Shown here: positions 1 to 7,900 of the stretch, piece by piece
Position numbering within the stretch: the stretch's first letter is position 1
How the letters are laid out: every line of letters begins with the position of its first letter
Source of the DNA: a bacterium
GTDB taxonomy: Bacteria; Verrucomicrobiota; Kiritimatiellia; RFP12; UBA1067
DNA: 36,006 nucleotides
Assembly (NCBI GenBank): GCA_030537465.1
Contig: JAUNMP010000026.1
Coordinates: 1-36,006, forward strand
Direction: 5' to 3'
Translations under genes and position numbers: made by a program
Notes under the pieces: model-generated
Databases searched by the model: none
What the model was told of the DNA's origin: nothing
What the model saw: the letters and a program-made list of their open reading frames with translations, nothing else

Positions 1-912
1 AAGGGAATATCGCCTGGAGACCACGTACGGGTTCAACATTCCGCAATCACACCCCTTCACGACGAGCCGGCCCTTGCCGCGCTTGACGAAGCCGGACGGC
101 GACGCCTTGCCGCCACGGAAGTTGTCGACGAGTTCGGCGTCCAGCTCGAGCACGGCGCCCTCCTCCACGTCGAAGATGACCGGGTATCTCGAACAGTAGG
201 TGTCCAGGGTGATCCGGCCGGCCGAGATCACCGACGCCTTCGGGCTCGCTACCGCGCGGATGACACCCATGATGTGAAGGGCGTTGTCGTTTTGGGCCAC
301 ATCGCGGGTTTCGAAGACGGATGAACTGCTGGCGACCTTCGTCAAAAACGGCTGGACGACCCGACCGCCATGCAGAATCAGCGCACCCGTGTTGAGGTAG
401 AGGTAGTTGCAGGAACCGCCCGTCTCGTTCCGGAACTTCAGCGTCGCGTTCTCTCGGACGTGGAAGACGGTCTTCGGCCGTCCATGGTTGAGGGTGTAGT
501 TCCAGTTGTTCTGATGGTCGCCCTCCCATACGTCGACAACTCCGTTGACGATGTCGAAGACCGGCGCCTCGACTTCGAACCGCGCGGCCTGCGTACAGTG
601 CAACCAGGCGCGCAGCGTCGCGTTCGTGATGTTCACCTCGAAGCGCCCGACCGCGTTCGTGGGCATGTCCGTCGGTTCGATGCGCTCGAGCGTCACTGCG
701 TCGTAGACGCGGTTGGTGATCCAGAAGTCGCCGCCCAGTGCCCCCGACGCATTCTCGAAGGTGATGCGAAGAGTCTTCTCCGCCTCGTCCCAAAGTACGG
801 TCTTGCCCGACGGCGGATCCCCGGCGCGGACACTTCCCGCTACGCCCGCCAGAACCGCGGCAAGCATCGCAATCCGTTTGTACGGCTTCCCATTAAATGT
901 CATGCCAATCAT
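1..912 (-). CDS. Secreted beta-strand-repeat protein, C-terminus cut by window edge
   Basis: The reading frame runs from the ATG at 912 off the left end of the window, so only the first 304 residues are visible. The start is supported by an AAGGAGAG ribosome site ending 6 nt upstream; a second in-frame ATG at 903 is a weaker choice. The N-terminus has a basic segment, a hydrophobic stretch rich in Ala, Val and Leu, and a likely signal-peptidase site near residue 30 (VRA/GDP). The rest is beta-rich with many Asn, Gly and Thr residues and no catalytic motif I recognise. A segment reading GFVKRGKGRLVVKG near residue 282 fits the autotransporter-associated beta-strand repeat (consensus K-x-G-x-G-x-L). 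The likely role is a secreted or cell-surface structural or adhesive protein. It has its own promoter candidate in the 183 nt gap after the upstream gene. It may belong to the same broad class as the large protein at 32633-35887. Function unknown. Confidence 0.8.
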   Translation of the reverse strand, partial: MIGMTFNGKPYKRIAMLAAVLAGVAGSVRAGDPPSGKTVLWDEAEKTLRITFENASGALGGDFWITNRVYDAVTLERIEPTDMPTNAVGRFEVNITNATLRAWLHCTQAARFEVEAPVFDIVNGVVDVWEGDHQNNWNYTLNHGRPKTVFHVRENATLKFRNETGGSCNYLYLNTGALILHGGRVVQPFLTKVASSSSVFETRDVAQNDNALHIMGVIRAVASPKASVISAGRITLDTYCSRYPVIFDVEEGAVLELDAELVDNFRGGKASPSGFVKRGKGRLVVKGCDCGMLNPYVVSRRYSL

Positions 913-990
913 CGTTCGACTCTCCTTCAGAACACAAAATTCTCTTGTCGCATCCGTGGGCGAATATGGATAATGTACCTTTCTTGGTCC

Positions 991-996
991 ATTCTA
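991..996 (-). promoter_or_regulatory. Extended -10 promoter for the partial beta-strand-repeat gene
   Basis: On the minus strand the gap reads TTTTGGTAGAATGG, an extended -10 (TGG followed by TAGAAT) with no convincing -35. A start about 7 nt downstream would give a leader of roughly 70 nt before the ATG at 912. The same TG(G/C)TANNNT form precedes nine other transcription units here. Confidence 0.45.
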
Positions 997-1095
997 CCAA
1001 AATCTCTTTCAGGAATTCCATATCGAAGATCTAAATCTTTATATGGGATACGACTTTCACCGCCACCTTCCGCGAAGTGACCGGCTCAACGCCAC

Positions 1096-2922
1096 TCACT
1101 TGGCGTAGAACTCGTAGGTCTGCGGACCGACTGTCCGACCACGATAGGTGAAGGTCTGCTCCGAATAGTTCGTCACCAGCTCTTCGCCGTTCTCATAGCG
1201 CGTCGCAAACACCTGTGGCGCCAGTTCGACGTGCTCGTGGATAAATTCTTTCTGCAGATGTTTGAGCGGCTGCCAGGCGCGGTAGACCTGCGCGATGGCC
1301 GACACGTCCTTGCGGTAGTCCGTGTAGTAGAACATCGGCCGGCCGCCGAACTCGAAGAGCTTCATCAGCGTCTTCTGCGGCGTGCCAAGAAACTCGAAGA
1401 CCTTGCGGTTCTGTCCAACGGCATCCGACTTCCCGCCCGCCTCGCGCGGCACGCCCGCGTCGAGCGTCGCGTAGAACGGCGTGGACATGATGATGCCGTT
1501 GTACACGATCGACCAGGTCGGTAGATAACCGTCCACCAGCGAGGTCTCCGGCACGCCCCAGCCCGGGAAGGAGGCCTGATAGAGGATATTGTCCAGATCG
1601 GACGCGAAATGGTCGCACCCGCATTCCGAACTGTAGCCGCCGAACGCAGCGCGCGCCTTGCCCGCGATCTTCCGCAGCCAGACGCACTCCTGCGCCGCAT
1701 TGTTCGGATGGCGCGGGTCGTGGCAGCGTTCGGGATGACGCGCACTCATCACGTCGACATGGACAAGTCCGTTGAGTCCCAGATCCTTCATGTCGACGAG
1801 GTCCTTGTCGAAGTATTTGTTGCAGATCACCTCGTAGCAGCTATGGTAGACGGGACCGCCCGGCAGCGTTGTGTACCGGCGAACCTGTCCATCCAGTCCC
1901 TTCGAGACATCCGCCTCGCACCACCGGCGCGCGTTCTTGTAGAAATTGTGCTGATTCAGGTGGATCGACATCCGATAGCCAAGCGACTTGCCGAAGGCAA
2001 TCGTCTCGCGCATGCCCGCCTCGCCACCGAAGCGCTCGTCCGCGGGGAAGAGATCCGGGAACGGTCCGTCATGCCCCTTCGGCTGGAATCCCACGAGGCA
2101 CATGTCGGCCTTGTCGATGCCATTGTCGTGGCATTCCTTCATGATGTTGCGGAAATCGGCGAACGTGTAGTCCACGACGACAGGCGGCATGTTCGTCTCC
2201 CAATCCGCCTTCGTGGATGTCCGGCGGTCGCAGCGGCCGAACTTGCAACGCAGGAAGATCGATTCGGTCGAATAGGCGAGCGCTGGATTTCCGACGATGC
2301 GTTCCCGAAGCGGACGGCATCCGCCCTCGGTCAGCTGGTGCGCACGATAGGTCCGCGCCATCCCGCTGTAGTTGGCATCGTCCCCCTCGAGCGGATGGAA
2401 GTCAACCACGATGTCCTCGTACGGACGGAACTCGATGCGCGGCAGGTCGTAGCGTGCAAAGACGGTGTAGACACCCTTCTCGACGCGCACGTACTGCTTC
2501 TGTTCGAGCGGCATGCCCTTCATGATCGCCACGAAGCAATGGCTCGGTGTCTTCACACCGAAGATCGGCATCCGCCACATGATCGTGTACGTTTCGCGAG
2601 GTTTCGTCTTGCCGGGTTCCGGCGCGGCCTCATCCCGGTTGAAACGCCCCCAGCGGCAATCGCCGATCGTCCAGTAACCATCGCACTTCGGCACGACCGC
2701 CGCCGCCGAGATGACGTCGATCCACTTCATGTCGTCTGTCATGTCGATCGTGCGGAACCGCGCACGGCACGCCCCGTTCGGGAGCGTCTCCGTCTTCGCC
2801 GTCCGCGATTCCACACGGCCGTCGACATACGTGATGCGATAGGTCACATCCTCCAATGCACCAGCTCGTGCCGAGATGGACCACCCACACGCCAACAGGA
2901 TGAGCGCCAACACATTTTTCAT
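1096..2922 (-). CDS. Secreted TIM-barrel glycosidase-like protein (DUF5696-like), paralog 2
   Basis: 608 residues, starting at the ATG at 2922, with AAAGGA ending 6 nt upstream; longer in-frame starts overlap the upstream gene and lack a signal peptide at the N-terminus. Residues 1-20 (MKNVLALILLACGWSISARA) form a Sec signal peptide. An N-terminal beta-rich part (about 20-230) is followed by a barrel-like part with alternating hydrophobic strands, including DMCLVGFQPKGHDGPFPDLF, SLGYRMSIHLNQHNFY, GLNGLVHVDVMSARHPERCH and GGYSSECG. Conserved Asp, Glu and His residues at strand ends suggest a retaining or inverting glycosidase, but I cannot assign the catalytic pair. DUF5696-type proteins of bacterial glycan loci are the nearest family I can suggest, and that assignment is tentative. 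It is clearly paralogous to the gene just upstream (37 nt away), and the two are very likely co-transcribed. The substrate is unknown. Confidence 0.8.
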   Translation of the reverse strand: MKNVLALILLACGWSISARAGALEDVTYRITYVDGRVESRTAKTETLPNGACRARFRTIDMTDDMKWIDVISAAAVVPKCDGYWTIGDCRWGRFNRDEAAPEPGKTKPRETYTIMWRMPIFGVKTPSHCFVAIMKGMPLEQKQYVRVEKGVYTVFARYDLPRIEFRPYEDIVVDFHPLEGDDANYSGMARTYRAHQLTEGGCRPLRERIVGNPALAYSTESIFLRCKFGRCDRRTSTKADWETNMPPVVVDYTFADFRNIMKECHDNGIDKADMCLVGFQPKGHDGPFPDLFPADERFGGEAGMRETIAFGKSLGYRMSIHLNQHNFYKNARRWCEADVSKGLDGQVRRYTTLPGGPVYHSCYEVICNKYFDKDLVDMKDLGLNGLVHVDVMSARHPERCHDPRHPNNAAQECVWLRKIAGKARAAFGGYSSECGCDHFASDLDNILYQASFPGWGVPETSLVDGYLPTWSIVYNGIIMSTPFYATLDAGVPREAGGKSDAVGQNRKVFEFLGTPQKTLMKLFEFGGRPMFYYTDYRKDVSAIAQVYRAWQPLKHLQKEFIHEHVELAPQVFATRYENGEELVTNYSEQTFTYRGRTVGPQTYEFYAK

Positions 2923-2959
2923 AGTCAATCCTTTCATACTGCAACCTCTCATGTTCAAG

Positions 2960-4795
2960 TCAGTTCTGGAAAAACGCATATCCCAACGGTTTGATCGTCT
3001 GTCCGCGATAGACAAAGGACTGGTCGTCCGAATAGTTGACGACAACTTCCTCGCCATTCTCCCAACGTGTGCGGAAGACGTCCTTCGCCAATTGGTCATG
3101 TCGGTCAATGAATTCGTAGATGAGGTGCTTCATCGGCTGCCAGGCATCATACATTTCCTTCATTGGCGCCAACGTCGAATAGTCGTTGAAGTAGAACGTC
3201 GGACGACCTCCATATTCCCAGACCTTGAGCGTGCGGTGCGCGGCATCCCAGAGATAGTCGTTCATTTCGGTCATCTGGTGAATGTCCTTGCGCCGTTTCG
3301 GATCGACCACCTTCTTGAGTTTGTCCTTGCCACGACCGTAGGACGCATCCACCGTCGCCCAATACGGCTGGCTCATGATGATGCCGTTGTAGGCGATCTG
3401 CCAGAGCGGCACCTCGCCGTCGACGAGTTCCGTGGCCGGCTGCTGGGCGGAACCGAATGTGCCGACATAGAGCGCATTGTCGAGTCCGGGTGCGAGGTGG
3501 TCCATCCCCGCCTCGGACGAATAGCCGCCGAAGAGAGCCCGCACCTTTTCGCACGTCTTGAGCTGCCATTCGGCCATCTGCTTGCGATTGGCCGGGTGAT
3601 TCGGCGCATGGCAGGGCGTCGGGTAACGCGCGCTCGTCACATCCACGTGGTGAATGCCGTTCAGCCCCATGTCCTTCAAATGCGCGAGATCGGAGTCGAT
3701 CCAACGATTGTTGACCACCTGGAAGCAGGTGTGGTAGGCGAGGCCACCCTGAAGGTAGCCGTACGTGCGCAGATGCCCCTTCTCGTTGACGCAGATATCG
3801 TCCTCGTTCCACCACGGCGCTCCGCACGGACGGTAGATGTTGTGGTTGTTCACGTGCACGCTCATCCGGTAGCCGAGCGACTTGCCATAGGCGATGGCAT
3901 CCTTCATCGCCTCCTCGCCGCCCAGTTCTTCTGGCACAGGCCAGAGCTTCGGGAAGGGCCCGTCAAAACCGAGATACTGCCAACCGACAATGCACATGTC
4001 GACATAGTCCATGCCGAGATCCTTGACCTGTTTCATGAGGGTCTTGTAGTCGGCAAACGTCCGCTTCCAGAGAATCGGCGGCATGGCGTGAGTTGGATTG
4101 TCGCGACTGTGACCATTGCAGTGCGACAGCTTGCACCGCATGAAGACCGATTTCGACGACCATTCAAGCGCGGGATTGCCCTTGATTCGTTCCCGAAGCG
4201 GCCTCACCCAGCCGCGTTCGAGGTTCCAGCGTCGGTACGTCTTCGCCATGCCGGAGTAGTTCGCGTCCTCCCCCGTCAACTCGTAGAAGTCGACGACAAT
4301 GTCTTCGTACGGATCAAACTCAATCTTGTTGATTTCAAATCGCGGGTAGTAGTTGTAAGTTCCGTTGGCCACAGCGAGATTGAGGATGAACTCCAGTCGC
4401 AACCCTTTGACGATGCCCACCCAGCAGCGATCGGCCGACTTGATGCCGAAGATTGGCATCTGCAGGTGGCCCCTCGTCGAGCGGAACACGCCCTTGTCGC
4501 GGTCGAGTCGCCCAAAGCGGTTGTCGCCGGCGACCCAATAGCCCTCGCCCTTCTTCACCACCGCCGCATCCGGCACCACATCGATCCACATGGCCTTTCG
4601 CGGGATGTCCTTCGTCGGCAGCCGATAGCGATAGGCCCCATCCGACTGACGTTCCGCTCGCGCGGGTATACGATACTTCTCGCCATTTTCCTTCCAAATG
4701 CGGAAGAAGCCCTGCTCAAGGCCACCGGCAGACGACACCGTCGCCGCCAGCAACGACAGCACCAGGGGCAAAAAGCGCATTTTTGGAATGATCAT
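2960..4795 (-). CDS. Secreted TIM-barrel glycosidase-like protein (DUF5696-like), paralog 1
   Basis: 611 residues from the ATG at 4795, which has a GGAG ribosome site 6 nt upstream; the ATG at 4780 (MRFLPLV) is an alternative. The N-terminus is a Sec signal peptide ending near SSAGG. Long blocks match the downstream paralog: IVVDFYELTGEDANYSGMAK, VRPLRERIKGNPAL, DGPFPKLWP, YGKSLGYRMSVHVNNHN, GLNGIHHVDVTSARYPTPCH, GGYSSEAGMDHLA, YNGIIMSQPYWATVDA and GGRPTFYFNDY. Insertions and side-chain differences between the copies sit around likely pocket loops, for example WQYLGF versus FQPKGH, so they may differ in specificity. It opens a two-gene unit with its paralog and follows the giant esterase/beta-helix gene after a 144 nt gap holding a promoter candidate. 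Likely an extracytoplasmic glycosidase; not assigned to a CAZy family. Confidence 0.8.
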   Translation of the reverse strand: MIIPKMRFLPLVLSLLAATVSSAGGLEQGFFRIWKENGEKYRIPARAERQSDGAYRYRLPTKDIPRKAMWIDVVPDAAVVKKGEGYWVAGDNRFGRLDRDKGVFRSTRGHLQMPIFGIKSADRCWVGIVKGLRLEFILNLAVANGTYNYYPRFEINKIEFDPYEDIVVDFYELTGEDANYSGMAKTYRRWNLERGWVRPLRERIKGNPALEWSSKSVFMRCKLSHCNGHSRDNPTHAMPPILWKRTFADYKTLMKQVKDLGMDYVDMCIVGWQYLGFDGPFPKLWPVPEELGGEEAMKDAIAYGKSLGYRMSVHVNNHNIYRPCGAPWWNEDDICVNEKGHLRTYGYLQGGLAYHTCFQVVNNRWIDSDLAHLKDMGLNGIHHVDVTSARYPTPCHAPNHPANRKQMAEWQLKTCEKVRALFGGYSSEAGMDHLAPGLDNALYVGTFGSAQQPATELVDGEVPLWQIAYNGIIMSQPYWATVDASYGRGKDKLKKVVDPKRRKDIHQMTEMNDYLWDAAHRTLKVWEYGGRPTFYFNDYSTLAPMKEMYDAWQPMKHLIYEFIDRHDQLAKDVFRTRWENGEEVVVNYSDDQSFVYRGQTIKPLGYAFFQN

Positions 4796-4837
4796 CTTTA
4801 TCTCCACGAAATCCTTGAGAAAACAGCCTGCACGCAT

Positions 4838-4843
4838 AGAATA
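4838..4843 (-). promoter_or_regulatory. Extended -10 promoter for the paralog pair
   Basis: The minus strand reads ATGTGCTATTCT, giving TGC directly before a TATTCT -10. A start about 7 nt further on leaves a leader of about 36 nt with the GGAG ribosome site before the ATG at 4795. No -35 stands out. Confidence 0.35.
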
Positions 4844-4939
4844 GCACATCCTGCACATGTCGCCCAGCGAATACCGCCGCGGCACGGCCAGAAGACGGCT
4901 CCATCCATCAACACACCGTTGCCAGATAGTCTCACAAAA

Positions 4940-7900
4940 TCAACGGCACACCTCGGCGACATTACGAAGGATCACCGGCTGCCTCTTTGAATGTGGATGC
5001 AGTTCGACGGTGTTGCCTCGGAGATCCAGGCCCGTGCAACCGACGACGGTAATTCCCGAATGGCAGTTCTCGACGGTGTTCGAGACGACGACCATGTTGC
5101 GGTGGGCGTCGACCGGCAAGGGCTTGCGGGCGCCGTTGTTGCCCGCGATCAGAACGCCGCCGCCGTTGTTCCGGAAGGTGTTGCCCCTCACCACGAGATT
5201 CTGGCTGCAGCCACCCTCCATCCATTCGTACTCGGGCGAGATCTGAATACCATGGCCCTCAACGCCCTCTAGGATGTTGTTCTCCATCACGCCGTCGCTC
5301 GCCTTGATCAGGAGTCCACGGGCTCGGTTGTGTCCCATCGTGCAGTTGCGGATGACAAAGCCATTGCCCATCCGCCGATTGGAGATGATCACCGACCCCG
5401 CCGGCAGTTCGACGTCGCGGTCCAGTTCCAACGTAAAGGCCTGACGCGCCGCGGCCGCTATTCCCGGCCAGAGGTTGTAGGTCTCGAAGAGCTTCCGTTC
5501 CGCCGCCGTCGTCGGTCCTGCGGCGGCAACCACCACGGCCGTCGCATCCGGCAGGCACCGTCCCTCAAACGTCATCAGCTGGCAGGTGTCCCCCGGCGCA
5601 ATCCGCAGCGCCCCGCCATACGGCGCGATGCGGAGTTTCCGCCCCTTCCGCTCCGTCACGAACGCATAGAATCCGCTGATGTTCACACAGTCGTCGCAAT
5701 GGTACTGGAACGTGCAGCCGTCCAGCGTCGGTCCCTTGTACGAGCACCGCGAATTGAAGGCGTCGTGGTTGCCGCTGCGCAGACGCGGCATCGCGCGCCG
5801 GAAGAGGTCCGTCTCCGGCGGACGGCGTACCAGACGGCAGTTCCGGTAGATGTTGCCGTCTGCCGAGCTCTCTGCAAAGCCGCAGCCGTGTGGCGTCGAA
5901 TAGACCGTCACGTTCTCGAACGTGCAGCCCGCACAAAGACCGGCCGCCACCGCGCTGCCGGCGATCGGACGCTCGGTTTCGCGAATGCTCCACACGGCGA
6001 CATCCCCGACATCCCCCGTTCGGTTCTGGCCTCCTGTGATTCGGTAGGTGTCACGTCCCGTGCGCGTGATTGAAATCCCATTTCGGAAGCGCATGAAGTT
6101 CTTCGGCTCGCGCGTCTTCGCGTCGTAGGCCTGGACCGGCCAGACGGCGTCGTCGCCGCCCTTCAGCTGCGCGGCATCGGGACACGGATAACCCGGCACA
6201 ACCCGCACATCCCAATTGCGTTCCGCATCGACCTTCTCGATCACGGCCTGAGTGAACGGCAGTTCCGCGTAGTCGACCGACACATTGCGGAGAACCACGT
6301 TCGTGCAGCCCCGCAGCCCGAACATGCCCGTCGCGACGCAGCCCACGAGTTCGCCGCCGTTGAAGTCGATCGTCACATCTTTCTCTCCGGTCAGTTCGAG
6401 GTAGGTCGACGCGCCCGGCTTCGGCATGAGCCAATAACGCGCCTTCGGCACGGAGATGGTCTTCGCGCCGCGGGCGAGTTCCGCGCGGATGTACGCGATC
6501 GGGTCAATCCATGCCCCCGTCGTCGCGTTGTTCGTGACGACGACGTCCCGGTAGACCTCGCGGGGAAGCCGCTTCCGGTGCGCCGCGGCACCGCCGAAGT
6601 GGAGACTGCAGCCGAGGAAGCGGTTGTCCTCGACCTTCACGCCCTCGGCGAGGCCGCCCTCGAGCCACTCGTACTCGGGGCCGATGAAGAGGCCGCAGCC
6701 CTCGCTATGGTCGAAGACGTTGTCCGCAACCGTGCCGTGGGAGGCGCGCAGACGGACGCAGAACGCGCGGTTGCGTCCGAAATGGCACCCGCGGATTTCA
6801 AAGCCGTTGCCCTGTGCTCGATTGGAGACAACGGCGTCGCCCCGCTTCAGCGCGGAGGCGTCGTCCACCTCGATCTCGACCGCCGTCCTGCAGAGCGCGT
6901 CGAGCCCGCGCCAGAGGCCAATCGTCTTCAGATAGGCGCGCTCCGCCTCCGTCAGCGTACACCCCGCGCGCACGGCCGTCACCTTCATCTCAGGCAGCGG
7001 ACGCCCCTCGAAGGACATCGCCTGTGTCGTGTCCCCGATGTGGAAGACGGAAGGGATGTATTCGAGCAGGCGGACCTTCCTCCCCTCGACCGAGTAGACC
7101 ACGCCGTACATGCCGGAGATGTTCACCGCGTCGTCGCAGTGATGCATCGCCGTGCAGCCGAGGATCTTCGGACCCACCACGGCACGGCGGCTCATGAACG
7201 CGTCATGGTTGCCGCTCCGGAGGCGCTTCAGGCCACGCTTCATGAAATCCGTCTCAGGCGGACGACGGACAATCTGACAGTTGCGGTACTCGTTCGCCTC
7301 CGCGAGATGTTCCTCGAAGGCGCGTCCGCCTGGCGTCGCATACTCCGTGATGTTCTCAAAGACGCACCGCACGGTCGCCCGGCAGTAGACGACGTCGCGC
7401 TCGGAGACGTGGTCGCCCTCGACTGCGCCCTTCGGCGGCGGCATGCCCCACACGACGTAGTCGCCGACTTCGCCGCGGCGGTCGTTGCCGCCGGAGACGC
7501 GGTAGGTGTCCACGCCCGTCTTCTCGAGTTTGAACCCGCCCCAGCAGCGCATCGGGTTCTTCAGTTCAAGCGTCGTACGGTCATAGACCTGGAAGGGCCA
7601 GTTGCCCTCGCCGCCATCCGGCGGAACGGGATAGCCGGGGATGAGCTTCACGGTCCACGTCTTGTCCTTGTCGGAGGCGACGATCTCGCCCTGGGTGAAC
7701 GGCAGCGTGCGGTAGTCGAGCGTCACGTTGCGGACCGTCACGTTCGTACAGTCCTCGAGACGGAAGAACCCCGTCGTCACCTTGCCGCGGATCTCGGAGC
7801 CCCCGAAGTCCACGACGACGTCCGCGAGTCCCTTCAGCGAGAGGTAGGCCCCGCCGTCCTTCGGCGCGACCGTATACACGCCTTTCGGCACCGTGACGAG

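Noticed and set aside
47..793. Complete open frame on the minus strand at the left edge
   Set aside because: It is an Arg/His-rich shadow. The real gene is in another minus-strand frame, with a ribosome site, signal peptide and beta-strand motif, and runs off the window.
2876..4990. Long open frame on the plus strand opposite the paralog pair (704 codons), with similar ones at 6578-8587, 25452-27416, 27871-29442 and 32915-34903
   Set aside because: They are mirror frames of high-GC minus-strand genes. Their products are Arg/His/Val-rich without signal peptides, motifs or ribosome sites, while the opposite strand encodes recognisable families.
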